In this document: positions 5,299 through 14,532 of the stretch, piece after piece
Layout: each line of letters begins with the position of its first letter
Position numbering within the stretch: the stretch's first letter is position 1
Source of the DNA: Apibacter adventoris
Lineage (GTDB): Bacteria > Bacteroidota > Bacteroidia > Flavobacteriales > Weeksellaceae
Reading direction: 5' to 3'
Assembly (NCBI RefSeq): GCF_002964975.1
Contig: NZ_PSZM01000040.1
Coordinates: 186,001-250,000, forward strand
DNA length: 64,000 nt
Notes under the pieces: model-generated
The model's database searches: none
What the model was told of the DNA's origin: nothing
What the model saw: the letters and a program-made list of their open reading frames with translations, nothing else
Made by a program: the position numbers and the translations under genes

Positions 5299-7746
5299 TT
5301 ATTTTTTAAATTTTAATAAAATACTGTTGCAAACAACACTTACACTACTTAAAGCCATTGCAGCACTAGCAATCATTGGGTTGAGTAAAAAACTGTTTAC
5401 AGAATATAAAACTCCAGCTGCAATAGGAATTCCAATGATATTATAAACAAAAGCCCAAAACAAATTTTGCTTAATTGTAGTTACTGTCTGTTTAGATAAA
5501 CGAATAGCTTGAGATACTTTTAATAAATCACCTGAAATGATAGTCATTTTAGCAACATCAATAGCAATATCCGAACCTTTCCCCATAGCGATACTTACAT
5601 CAGCCTGAGCCAAAGCAGCACTGTCATTAATTCCGTCTCCAATCATAGCTATAATGTTTTTATTTTTGGAAGAATTTTGAAGTTGTTTTACAAAGTCAAT
5701 TTTTTCTTGAGGAGAAACTTCAGACTTAAAATGTGTAATTCCAACTTTTTCTGCAACTAATTTTGCTGTTTCGTGATTATCACCTGTTAACATATAGATT
5801 TCAATGCCTAAATTTTTAATTTGTTTTATAGCCTCTTTGGAAGAAACTTTTATTGCATCAGATATAGAAATAACAGAAAGAACCTGTGAATCATTTGTAA
5901 ATACAAGTACAGTTTTAGCTTGAGATAACTTTGAACTAATATAACTTTGAATAGATTCTGTAATATAAATGTTTTTTTCATTAATGAAAGAAGGATTGCC
6001 AATATAAAATTTTTGATTATTAAAGTTACCTACAATTCCTTTTCCTGTAATGTTTTCAATCTGTATAGTTGGTAAAAATTTTGCTTTATCACGGATACTA
6101 TTTACAATAGCTTCTGCTAGTGGATGTTCTGAAGATTTTTCTATACTATATAAAAGATCGGTAAGACTTTGATTTGTTTCTGTAAACCATTCTATAGAAT
6201 CTACGGTAGGTTTTCCTTCAGTAATTGTGCCGGTTTTATCCAAAATAATGGAATTAGTTTTTTTAGCAGTTTCTAAACTTTCTGCATCCTTAATTAAAAT
6301 TCCCTCTTGAGCGCCTTTGCCTACACCTACCATAATAGCTGTGGGAGTAGCTAATCCTAAAGCGCAGGGACAAGCAATAACTAAGACTGTGACAAAGCAT
6401 TGTATACCAAAAATAAAACCTTGATTTCCTCCTAAAATAATCCAAATCAATAATGTTAAAAAAGCTATAGAAAAAACTATAGGTACAAATATTCCGGCAA
6501 TTTTATCTACTAATTTTTGAACAGGGGCTTTACTCCCTTGAGCTTCTTGCACGGTTTTTATGATTTGAGAAAGTAGGGTATCACTACCAACTTTTTCAGC
6601 CTTAAATTGGAAACTTCCTTTTTGATTTATAGTTCCTGCAAATACTTTATTTCCCTTAGACTTTTCAACAGGAATAGGTTCTCCACTTATCATACTTTCA
6701 TCAACAAAAGAGTTTCCGGTTAGTACCTCACCATCTACAGCTATTTTTTCACCGGGTTTCACTAAAACAATCATATTCTTTTGTATATTTTTTATCGGAA
6801 TTTCCATTTCATGTTTTTCATGATGAATAATTGTAACAGTCTTAGGCTGTAATCCAATTAATTTTTTTATAGCAGAAGAAGTATTTCCTTTGGCTGTTTG
6901 TTCTAAAACTTTACCAATAAGAATAAAGGTAATAATTACTGCAGAAGCTTCAAAATATACATGAGGTTTTAACCCACGATTGAGCCAAAAAGAGGGAAAT
7001 AGAGTGTTAAATACACTAAATATATATGCAATTCCGGTACTAACTGCCACTAAAGTATCCATATTGGCAGAATGATGTTTTGCCTGTTTATAAGCACCAA
7101 TAAAAAATTGTTTACCAAAAATAAAAACCACAGGGGTTGCCAATAACCACATAAGGTAATTAGCCCAACTTTGGTGCATAAAAAAGGGGATCATTCCAAT
7201 AAGTACAAGTGGAATAGAGAGCAGAAGAGCTCCCCATGTTTTTCTTTTTAATGTTATGAAATGTTGTCTTTGTATATCATCTAATGAGTTTTTAGATTCA
7301 TCACTTTCATCGATCATCAAATCATATCCAATTTCTTGTAAAGATTTTTTTAATTCTTCTGGGTTTATTAATGACGGTATATATTCTACATTGACAGATG
7401 CATTTGCATAATTAACTGAAGCGCTGACAACTCCTGTTTGTTGCTTTAAAACATTCTGACTACTGTTTGCACAAGATGCACAACTTAAATTCATTATAGG
7501 ATATGTTTTTTTTATAGTAGGTACATTATATCCTAAATTCCTTATTTCTTTTACTACTAGAGGAATTACAGAAGCAGTATCTTCAGCATGTATTTTTACA
7601 CGATTATTGTTTAGTTCTATGGTATGTGATTGAATTTCTTTTACTGTATCTAAACCTTTATTTACTATTAAAGCACAATGTTCACTATCAACATTTTCTA
7701 AAGGTATATAGATAATATTTTTTTGTCCGTTTTTTATAGGGCTCAT
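5299..7746 (-). CDS. copA: Copper-translocating P1B-type ATPase
   Basis: An 815-residue heavy-metal P-type ATPase of the inner membrane, which exports Cu(I) using ATP. Order of features: a first heavy-metal-associated fold (about residues 1-80) that has lost its CxxC; a second with MNLSCASCANS (Cys about 89 and 92); eight transmembrane segments; the translocation motif ACPCALGLATP near 459; the phosphorylation site DKTGTITEGKP near 502; and GDGINDSAALAQAD near 702. The frame extends to a TTG at 7770, but that codon lies inside a TAnnTTTG -7 promoter element (7768-7775). The ATG at 7746 (MSPIKNGQKN) is therefore the likelier start. No CopZ or CueR-like gene is adjacent. Confidence 0.95.
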   Translation of the reverse strand: MSPIKNGQKNIIYIPLENVDSEHCALIVNKGLDTVKEIQSHTIELNNNRVKIHAEDTASVIPLVVKEIRNLGYNVPTIKKTYPIMNLSCASCANSSQNVLKQQTGVVSASVNYANASVNVEYIPSLINPEELKKSLQEIGYDLMIDESDESKNSLDDIQRQHFITLKRKTWGALLLSIPLVLIGMIPFFMHQSWANYLMWLLATPVVFIFGKQFFIGAYKQAKHHSANMDTLVAVSTGIAYIFSVFNTLFPSFWLNRGLKPHVYFEASAVIITFILIGKVLEQTAKGNTSSAIKKLIGLQPKTVTIIHHEKHEMEIPIKNIQKNMIVLVKPGEKIAVDGEVLTGNSFVDESMISGEPIPVEKSKGNKVFAGTINQKGSFQFKAEKVGSDTLLSQIIKTVQEAQGSKAPVQKLVDKIAGIFVPIVFSIAFLTLLIWIILGGNQGFIFGIQCFVTVLVIACPCALGLATPTAIMVGVGKGAQEGILIKDAESLETAKKTNSIILDKTGTITEGKPTVDSIEWFTETNQSLTDLLYSIEKSSEHPLAEAIVNSIRDKAKFLPTIQIENITGKGIVGNFNNQKFYIGNPSFINEKNIYITESIQSYISSKLSQAKTVLVFTNDSQVLSVISISDAIKVSSKEAIKQIKNLGIEIYMLTGDNHETAKLVAEKVGITHFKSEVSPQEKIDFVKQLQNSSKNKNIIAMIGDGINDSAALAQADVSIAMGKGSDIAIDVAKMTIISGDLLKVSQAIRLSKQTVTTIKQNLFWAFVYNIIGIPIAAGVLYSVNSFLLNPMIASAAMALSSVSVVCNSILLKFKK

Positions 7747-7767
7747 TTTAATATGTTTAAAATAATA

Positions 7768-7775
7768 CAAAAGTA
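7768..7775 (-). promoter_or_regulatory. -7 promoter element of copA
   Basis: Reads TACTTTTG on the minus strand, an exact TAnnTTTG match, about 20 bases before the ATG at 7746. It shows that the in-frame TTG at 7770 is promoter, not start codon. Confidence 0.55.
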
Positions 7776-7872
7776 ATAAGAAAAGAAGCCCCCTATTTTG
7801 TAAAGTTATGGAATAAATTTATATTATGATTATTTCAATAGTTTTTATATTTTTGCAAAGCATTTTAAAAAT

Positions 7873-7944
7873 GGCCTCATAGTTCAATGGATAGAACAAA
7901 AGTTTCCTAAACTTTAGATGTGAGTTCGATTCTCGCTGGGGCTA
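7873..7944 (+). tRNA. tRNA-Arg(CCT)
   Basis: A complete cloverleaf. The acceptor GGCCTCA pairs with TGGGGCT, and the D-arm contains TTCAATGGATAGAA. The anticodon stem AAAGT/ACTTT holds the loop TTCCTAA with anticodon CCT. The variable loop is short, and the T-arm GTGAG-TTCGATT-CTCGC is standard. It decodes the rare arginine codon AGG. A -7 element TATTTTTG lies at 7848-7855, about 18 bases upstream, and a terminator follows. CCA is not encoded. Confidence 0.93.
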
Positions 7945-7950
7945 CAACTT

Positions 7951-7986
7951 AAAAAAAATCACATATGTTGTTATGTGATTTTTTTT
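7951..7986 (+). terminator. Terminator of tRNA-Arg
   Basis: A 15-base perfect stem (eight A then TCACATA at 7951-7965; complement at 7972-7986) has the loop TGTTGT and ends in eight T. Confidence 0.85.
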
Positions 7987-8068
7987 ATTTATCAATAAAG
8001 AAACTTTTTTCTAGATATTGTAATGTAGAATATACTTTGAATTTAGTTATATATCTGAAAAAATGTTT

Positions 8069-8380
8069 TTAAAACCAGCCTTTGTGATTCACTTGATAGG
8101 TATTATAAAAATCTTCATCGGATTTTGTTAAATAAATTATTCCTTCAATTAGCCCAATAGGTCCCATAATTGTAGAGCCTAATCCACAAGTGAGAATGGA
8201 AACTAATAGCATAATAAGACCTTCTTTATTATATCCTAAAATAAATTTATGAATTCCAAAAGAACCAAAAAGAATCCCTAAAATTCCAGCTATAATTTTT
8301 TTATTTTCTTTTTGAGGATTTGAACTTGAAGTGATTCCACTATCAGAATTTGTATTCTGAGGATAATTTGTTTGCTCCAT
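8069..8380 (-). CDS. TM2 domain-containing membrane protein
   Basis: A 103-residue protein. After a polar Ser/Asn-rich N-terminus of about 27 residues come two membrane helices, KIIAGILGILFGSFGIHKF and the LIMLLVSILTCGLG region, joined by the short loop ILGYNKEG. The sequence F-G-x-H-(K/R)-F-x-L-G is the TM2 (Pfam TM2) hallmark. A third hydrophobic stretch (MGPIGLIEGIIYLT) follows. TM2 proteins are small inner-membrane proteins of uncertain role, common in Bacteroidota. It is a single gene on the minus strand, divergent from lpdA with 112 bases between them. Confidence 0.9.
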   Translation of the reverse strand: MEQTNYPQNTNSDSGITSSSNPQKENKKIIAGILGILFGSFGIHKFILGYNKEGLIMLLVSILTCGLGSTIMGPIGLIEGIIYLTKSDEDFYNTYQVNHKGWF

Positions 8381-8492
8381 TTTTTAAGTTTAATTTTACG
8401 ACAAAAATAAGATATAATTTTTTATTTGAATCTTATTCAGAACTATTTTTTATAAAAAAGTAGTATTTTTGTTATCTAAAAATATTTGACAA

Positions 8493-9881
8493 ATGAATTA
8501 TGATATTATAGTTATTGGTAGCGGTCCAGGGGGATATGTTACGGCTATTAGAGCATCACAATTAGGTTTTAAAACAGCAGTAGTAGAACGTGAAAAATTA
8601 GGAGGCATTTGTTTAAATTGGGGATGTATACCAACTAAAGCTTTACTTAAAAGTGCACACGTATTTGATTATATTAATCATGCAGAAGATTTCGGATTAA
8701 ATAAATCGGAAGCTACTTTTGATTTTGCCAATATTATAAAAAGAAGTAGAGGGGTATCTGATAAGATGAATAAAGGAGTAGCCTTTTTAATGAAAAAAAA
8801 TAAGATAGATGTTATTACAGGAAATGCGAAAGTAAAAACAGGTAAGAAAATAGAAGTAACAAATGCAGAAGGAAAAATTACAGAATATTCTGCTCAACAT
8901 ATAATAATTGCTACCGGCGCAAGGTCTAGAGAGTTACCTAATTTACCACAGGATGGTAAAAAAATTATTGGATATAGAGAAGCATTAACACTTAGCCAAC
9001 AACCTAAATCTATGATTGTGGTAGGTTCAGGGGCCATAGGTATTGAATTTGCTTATTTTTATTCAACTATGGGCACCCAAGTAAAAGTAGTTGAATTTAT
9101 GCCAAATATTGTTCCTGTGGAAGATGAAGAAACATCTAAACATTTAGAAAAATCATTAAAAAAACATGGAATAGATATAATGACCAATGCTTCTGTAGAA
9201 AAAGTGGATACAACAGGAGAGGGGGTAAAAGCATTCGTGAAAACATCTTCAGGAGAAGTTACTCTTGAAGCTGATATTTTACTGTCAGCTGTAGGAATCT
9301 CTGCAAATATTGAAAATCTAGGTTTAGAAGATGTAGGGATTGCAACAGATAAAGGAAGAATTTTAGTAGATGATTATTATAGAACTAATGTATCTGGTTA
9401 TTATGCTATAGGAGATGTTATACCAGGTCCTGCACTTGCACATGTAGCATCGGCAGAAGGAATTCTTTGTGTTGAAAAAATAAAAGGGATAGATGTAGAA
9501 CCTATTAATTATGAAAATATTCCGGGATGCACATATTGCTCTCCGGAAATAGCATCTGTAGGATTGACAGAGAAAAAAGCAAAAGAAGCAGGTTATGAAT
9601 TAAAAATCGGTAAATTTCCTTTTGCTGCCTCAGGAAAAGCTACAGCTAATGGAGATGTAGACGGATTTATTAAGGTGATTTATGATGCTAAATATGGTGA
9701 GTTATTAGGATGCCACATGGTAGGAAATGGTGTAACGGATATGATTGCAGAGGCTGTAGCCGTAAGACGTTTGGAATCAACAGCTCATGAAATTTTAACT
9801 ACTATACATCCACATCCTACATTATCAGAAGCATTTAAAGGAGCTACCGAAGATGCTTATGGAGAAGCTATAGATTTATAA
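8493..9881 (+). CDS. lpdA: Dihydrolipoyl dehydrogenase (E3)
   Basis: A 462-residue flavoprotein that reoxidises dihydrolipoyl groups of 2-oxoacid dehydrogenase complexes with NAD+. It has the FAD-binding GSGPGGY near residue 9 and the redox disulfide Cys40/Cys45 in GGICLNWGCIPTK. The NAD-binding VGSGAIGIEFAYFY lies near 180 and the second FAD motif AIGDV near 310. The dimerisation domain ends in the active-site HPHPTLSEA. Length and motifs are normal. A TATTTTTG -7 element lies at 8464-8471, about 22 bases upstream of the ATG. Its E1/E2 partners are not in the window, so it is transcribed alone here. Confidence 0.96.
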   Translation: MNYDIIVIGSGPGGYVTAIRASQLGFKTAVVEREKLGGICLNWGCIPTKALLKSAHVFDYINHAEDFGLNKSEATFDFANIIKRSRGVSDKMNKGVAFLMKKNKIDVITGNAKVKTGKKIEVTNAEGKITEYSAQHIIIATGARSRELPNLPQDGKKIIGYREALTLSQQPKSMIVVGSGAIGIEFAYFYSTMGTQVKVVEFMPNIVPVEDEETSKHLEKSLKKHGIDIMTNASVEKVDTTGEGVKAFVKTSSGEVTLEADILLSAVGISANIENLGLEDVGIATDKGRILVDDYYRTNVSGYYAIGDVIPGPALAHVASAEGILCVEKIKGIDVEPINYENIPGCTYCSPEIASVGLTEKKAKEAGYELKIGKFPFAASGKATANGDVDGFIKVIYDAKYGELLGCHMVGNGVTDMIAEAVAVRRLESTAHEILTTIHPHPTLSEAFKGATEDAYGEAIDL

Positions 9882-9902
9882 TTTTATCGAAATATTATTA
9901 TA

Positions 9903-9937
9903 AAAAGGAAAACTAAATTATAGTTTTCCTTTTTTTT
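9903..9937 (+). terminator. Terminator of lpdA
   Basis: AAAAGGAAAACTA (9903-9915) pairs with TAGTTTTCCTTTT (9921-9933), and a T-tract follows. Confidence 0.85.
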
Positions 9938-10310
9938 ATAAAAAATAAATATAATGAGACTTTTTTATGCTAAATTTATAAAAAATCCTATTATTGAATT
10001 TAGTATTAATTGTACTTGTAATTATTATAGCAAACAAAAAAAGGATCATTAATTAAACTAATATCTTATATTATAAATGAGATTTATTATTAAATTTAAA
10101 TTTTCCATCATAAGAATAATAGAGTGAATATTATAACAATATCTTTTATAAATTTTTCATAAAAATAAATATATTATTACAATTTTTTAAATTAAAAAAA
10201 TAGATTAATTAAAGGTTATGAAATGATCATAAAATTAAATAACTATTCTCTCGTTATAATTTTATAGATGTATTATAATATTACAAAAAATAAAAAGAAG
10301 ATTTTTTATT
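9938..10310. other. Non-coding AT-rich gap
   Basis: Extremely A/T-rich low-complexity sequence between lpdA and the racemase gene. No gene or hairpin worth naming was seen. Confidence 0.5.
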
Positions 10311-11000
10311 ATGAGAACAATTGGTTTAATTGGAGGAATGAGTTGGGAGAGTACAGTAACATACTATCAAACTATTAATCAGGTTGTGAAAAAACAATTA
10401 GGAGGATTACATTCAGCCCAATGTATTTTATATAGTGTTGATTTTCATGAAATAGAATATTGTCAATCTAATAATAATTGGAAAAAAAGTGCTGATATTT
10501 TAATTCAAGCAGCACTTAGCTTACAAAAAGCAGGGGCAGATTTTATTGTTATTTGTACAAATACTATGCATAAAGTTGTGCCCGACATGCTTCCATATCT
10601 TAATATACCTATTTTACATATTGCTGAAATGACAGTTAAAGCTTTAAAAAATAAAAATATTAAAAAAGTTGCTTTATTAGGCACTTGTTACACTATGGAG
10701 CAAGATTTTTATAAAAAGGTTATAATTGATCATGGAATTGATGTTTTGATACCAGAAAAACAAGATCGACGGAAAATTAATGATATAATTTTTAAGGAAT
10801 TATGTTTGGGTATTATTAAATCGAATTCTAAAAAAATCTGTTTAGATATTATAAATAAACTTTGCAATTTAGGTATTCAAGGTGTTATTTTAGGATGTAC
10901 AGAAATTGGTTTATTGATCCAACAAAATGATACAATGATTCCTTTATTTGATACTACTTTAATACATGCACAGGAAGCAGCAATTAGATCTTTAAAATAA
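10311..11000 (+). CDS. Aspartate/glutamate racemase family protein
   Basis: A 229-residue enzyme of the Asp/Glu/hydantoin racemase superfamily, two similar alpha/beta domains with one catalytic cysteine each. Cys82 lies in VICTNTMHKV and Cys196 in ILGCTEIGLL. The N-terminus MRTIGLIGGMSWESTVTYY is characteristic of the YgeA/RacX-type aspartate racemases. These cofactor-independent enzymes interconvert L- and D-amino acids, which may feed peptidoglycan or act as signals; the substrate cannot be fixed from sequence. It is distinct from MurI, which has a different N-terminus. It is a single gene flanked by AT-rich gaps. Confidence 0.9.
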   Translation: MRTIGLIGGMSWESTVTYYQTINQVVKKQLGGLHSAQCILYSVDFHEIEYCQSNNNWKKSADILIQAALSLQKAGADFIVICTNTMHKVVPDMLPYLNIPILHIAEMTVKALKNKNIKKVALLGTCYTMEQDFYKKVIIDHGIDVLIPEKQDRRKINDIIFKELCLGIIKSNSKKICLDIINKLCNLGIQGVILGCTEIGLLIQQNDTMIPLFDTTLIHAQEAAIRSLK

Positions 11001-11162
11001 ATTAACATACATTATTTATTATAAATGGATAACTAAAAGAACATATAATTTTGAATCATTATGATATGTTAAATTTTTTCAAGAATTTTCTTAAGATTTA
11101 TCTCACTTTTTATTCATAGAAAAACAAATAAATTCTTTATAATTTTGTGAAAAATCTTCAGA

Positions 11163-13022
11163 GTGAAAAAACTAATAATTTTATATTTTATTTTTTTTAG
11201 TAGTCAAATACATTACTGTCAATCAATATTAATGACTATTAATAAAGATACTATTTATACAGATTATTTTGAGAAAACTCAAAATAATAATTTAAAACAA
11301 ATAGGCGTCAAGGAATCTATAAAAAACTTTATTGATTTTAATTTATTAAAACAATATTCTATTCAAAAAAGAATAAATAATTCTACTGAATACTTATTAC
11401 AGCTTAAAAAAGAATCAGAAAAGTTTAAAGATAGCATTTACTATTCTCAAGAAATAGTAGAACCACTTTTAAGAGATTATTATAAAAAATTAAAAACAGA
11501 AAGGAAAGTACAATTATTACTTTTAAAAAAAGAATTATTAAATGAAAAAAATATTGATAAATATATTAATACTTTATTGAAACAAATAAATAATAACATA
11601 TATATTTTTGAGAAGGAAGTAGAAAAATATTCAACAATACAAAAATATAAAAAACCAGTTTATATAGATGTTTTTTCACTTGAAAAACCTTTAATGGACA
11701 CAATTTATAATGCTCCTTTAAATCATACGACAATATTTAAAGCAATAGATGGAAAAATATATTTTATTTTGGTAAGTGAGGAGAGGCAATATTTAGGAAA
11801 TGTTGTATTAGATGAAATATATATTAATAATTCATCTGAGAATGGCAAAAATGAGGCAGATCTAATATACAGCAAAATTAAAAATCCAGAAGATTTTTTA
11901 GAAGCCAAAAACAAATATTCAAAACATACGGATAAAGAAAATAGTTTTTATACAGATATAAACAATGATACTCTATATAATTATGTGAAAAATGTTCATG
12001 AACCTACAGTTTTTCCTCCAATAAAAACTAATGACGGTTTTAAAATATACAAATATATTTTTAGGGATAATTTTGAGGATTATAATACTTCAAAAAATAG
12101 AATTTTTGAAAATTTAAAAAAATCTATTGAAGTAAATACTTTAAATGATCATTTAATTCAAGAATTAAAACAAAAATCCTTTTTTAAAGAAGATATTTAT
12201 AATATAAAAAAATTTCAAGAATCACTTCCAGGAACTTACGAGAATTTTCAAAAAATGGAATTAGAAAATGAAAAAATTTTAGTATTAATTGGGAATGATA
12301 TTAAATTTACAGATAAAGAATTATTAAAGCATTTAAAACAAATTCCTAAAGAACAATATCCCAATGTAGTAAATTTCAGTCAATATATTCTCAACGAATG
12401 GGAAAATCAGGCAATAATTAATTATTATAACTCACATTTTTATGAAATAGATAGAAATAAAGAATTCTATAATAATTTAGAAAATCAATTATTAATTAAA
12501 TTTGCCTTAAAAAATATTACCAAAGATGCTCAAGCAGATATTGAAGGGCAACAGGAATTTCTAAAAACACATTCCGATAGATTAATTTGGAAAGAAAGAA
12601 TACAAGGAACCTTATATTATTGCTTAAATTCTGAGGTAGAGAAAAAAGTATTACAAATGTTAAATACAGGAAAGTCCACTCAGGAAATAGGTAATTACTT
12701 TAAAGGAAAAACAGATTCTGAAAAAAATGTATTGTTGGTCATAAATCAAGGGAAATATACACGAGAATCGGTTAATTTACCCACAGAAGAGAAACTGTTA
12801 AAAAAAATCTATACTACAGATTACAAGACCGGAAAATTAATTATATATATAAATAATATAATTAAAAATGATAAAATGACTCTTAAAGAACTACAAACCA
12901 TGTTTATTAATGAATATATAGATTATAAAATTGATACAGTTATGCAACAATTAAAAAATGAAGTAGTAATTCATATAGATAATTTACAGGAAGATTATTT
13001 AATAAGAAAATATGGATTATAA
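11163..13022 (+). CDS. Periplasmic parvulin-type PPIase/SurA-like foldase
   Basis: A 619-residue exported protein from a GTG start, needed to keep the signal peptide (MKKLIILYFIFFSSQIHYCQ). The following segment ILMTINKDTIYTDYF plus a helical domain resembles the SurA/PpiC N-terminal chaperone region. It is followed by two degenerate rotamase-like regions (about 180-330), containing FPPIKTNDGFKIYKYIF, and a long C-terminal helical part. It stands directly upstream of surA with 70 bases between them, an arrangement frequent in Flavobacteriales. It probably assists outer-membrane protein folding. The rotamase domains are poorly conserved, so chaperone rather than isomerase activity is more likely. 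A TAATTTTG -7 element lies at 11140-11147. Confidence 0.75.
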   Translation: MKKLIILYFIFFSSQIHYCQSILMTINKDTIYTDYFEKTQNNNLKQIGVKESIKNFIDFNLLKQYSIQKRINNSTEYLLQLKKESEKFKDSIYYSQEIVEPLLRDYYKKLKTERKVQLLLLKKELLNEKNIDKYINTLLKQINNNIYIFEKEVEKYSTIQKYKKPVYIDVFSLEKPLMDTIYNAPLNHTTIFKAIDGKIYFILVSEERQYLGNVVLDEIYINNSSENGKNEADLIYSKIKNPEDFLEAKNKYSKHTDKENSFYTDINNDTLYNYVKNVHEPTVFPPIKTNDGFKIYKYIFRDNFEDYNTSKNRIFENLKKSIEVNTLNDHLIQELKQKSFFKEDIYNIKKFQESLPGTYENFQKMELENEKILVLIGNDIKFTDKELLKHLKQIPKEQYPNVVNFSQYILNEWENQAIINYYNSHFYEIDRNKEFYNNLENQLLIKFALKNITKDAQADIEGQQEFLKTHSDRLIWKERIQGTLYYCLNSEVEKKVLQMLNTGKSTQEIGNYFKGKTDSEKNVLLVINQGKYTRESVNLPTEEKLLKKIYTTDYKTGKLIIYINNIIKNDKMTLKELQTMFINEYIDYKIDTVMQQLKNEVVIHIDNLQEDYLIRKYGL

Positions 13023-13039
13023 TTGAAAAAACTATAGAA

Positions 13040-13073
13040 TTTGAGGAAACTGAGAAAAAGAAGTTTAAATTTG
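13040..13073 (+). promoter_or_regulatory. Promoter of surA
   Basis: TTTG (13040-13043) and TAAATTTG (13066-13073) are separated by 22 bases. They match the Bacteroidota -33/-7 pattern and end 19 bases before the surA ATG. Confidence 0.5.
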
Positions 13074-13092
13074 TAAAATATTAAAATTTGAT

Positions 13093-14430
13093 ATGAATAA
13101 AATACTGATATTAATAACTTTTTTAATAACAACTTTGAGTGTAGCTCAGGAAAGGAAAATTGACGGAATTGTAGCTGTAGTAGGGGATGAGATTATTACA
13201 GAATCAGATATAAATGATGCTGAAAACTATGCCCGTTCAGAAGGACAAACAGTAACGGACAAATGCAGTTTTGTAGAAACCATGATGAAAGAAAAACTTA
13301 TTTTATACAAAGCTAAACAAGATACACTTATTACAGTCGGGAATGATGAAGTTTCTAGGGAAGTAGATTCGCGGTTAGATGGTTATAGAAATTATTTCGG
13401 ATCAGATCAAAATGTTTTGACAAATTTTAAGTTCAAAACTATGGGAGAACTAAAAAATGTGCTAGAAACAATGATTAAAAATCAAATGTATACACAAAGG
13501 AAAATGGCTAGTATTACCCATAATATAGATGTTTCTCCGGAATACCTTAAAGATTTTTATAATACGCATCAAGAAGAATTTCCGCATCTAAATGAAGAAA
13601 TTGAATATGCACAAATTTTTCTTTATCCAGAATTGTCTCAAGATCATAAAAAAGAGCTCATCGATCAATTAAATGATATAAAAAAACAAATACAAGAAGG
13701 AGCCAGTTTTGCCGATATGGCTAAAAAATATTCACAAGATCCAGGATCAGCAGAAAATGGTGGTTTGATTATGAATGTCAAAAGAGGACAAATGGTAAAA
13801 GAGTTTGATGCAGTTGCATTTAGTTTAGAAGAAGGACAAATTTCTGATCCGTTTGAAACAGAATACGGATATCATATTATATATTTACAAAAAAGAAAAG
13901 GACAAATTTTAGATCTAAGACATATTTTATTAGCAGCAGTTCCTAATAAAGAAGAAATTAATGCTGCTATCAAAAAATTAGAAGGAATTAAAGATGAAAT
14001 TAAATCTGAAAAAATAACCTTTAGTGCTGCTGCCTTAAAATATTCAGATGATAAGTATACTAAATATAACGGAGGAGTTTTGTCAAATTCGCAAACAGGA
14101 GATAATAGATTTGAAAAAATAAAATTACCAACAAAAATTTTATATAATCTTTCAGGTCTAGGAAAAGGAGATTTGTCTGAAGTTTTTGAAGATAAAGATA
14201 ACAATAGAACTGTTGTAAAATTATTAAAAATAACAGATGTAATACCGGCTCATAAAATGAATTTAGAAATTGACTATAATAGAATTAAAAATTTTGCACA
14301 AAGAACTAAAGAAAACGATATTATAGAAAAATGGGTTGAAAATCAAATACCTACAACTTTTATTACTGTTCAAAATGAATATAAAAAATGTAATTTTTCT
14401 ATAGATTGGTTACAAATTAAAAAGAAATAA
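13093..14430 (+). CDS. surA: Peptidyl-prolyl isomerase / outer-membrane protein chaperone SurA
   Basis: A 445-residue periplasmic protein with a signal peptide (MNKILILITFLITTLSVAQ). The SurA N-terminal domain begins at IDGIVAVVGDEIITESDI. It has two parvulin (rotamase) domains. The first, about residues 175-270, contains GASFADMAKKYSQDPGSAENGG and FETEYGYHIIYL. The second, about 275-375, is more divergent (LRHILLAAVPN, YNGGVLS). It delivers unfolded beta-barrel proteins to the BAM complex. It has its own promoter and a strong terminator, and lies downstream of a second foldase gene. Length and domain order are normal for flavobacterial SurA. Confidence 0.93.
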   Translation: MNKILILITFLITTLSVAQERKIDGIVAVVGDEIITESDINDAENYARSEGQTVTDKCSFVETMMKEKLILYKAKQDTLITVGNDEVSREVDSRLDGYRNYFGSDQNVLTNFKFKTMGELKNVLETMIKNQMYTQRKMASITHNIDVSPEYLKDFYNTHQEEFPHLNEEIEYAQIFLYPELSQDHKKELIDQLNDIKKQIQEGASFADMAKKYSQDPGSAENGGLIMNVKRGQMVKEFDAVAFSLEEGQISDPFETEYGYHIIYLQKRKGQILDLRHILLAAVPNKEEINAAIKKLEGIKDEIKSEKITFSAAALKYSDDKYTKYNGGVLSNSQTGDNRFEKIKLPTKILYNLSGLGKGDLSEVFEDKDNNRTVVKLLKITDVIPAHKMNLEIDYNRIKNFAQRTKENDIIEKWVENQIPTTFITVQNEYKKCNFSIDWLQIKKK

Positions 14431-14455
14431 ACAGTATAATAAATTAAAGTAAAAG

Positions 14456-14482
14456 ATCCTGCATATTGCAGGATTTTTTTTA
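14456..14482 (+). terminator. Terminator of surA
   Basis: ATCCTGCA (14456-14463) pairs with TGCAGGAT (14467-14474) around TAT and is followed by a T-tract. Confidence 0.85.
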
Positions 14483-14532
14483 TTATTAAAATATTTTTTA
14501 TATTAATATGATATATATCTTATCTTGTTAGA

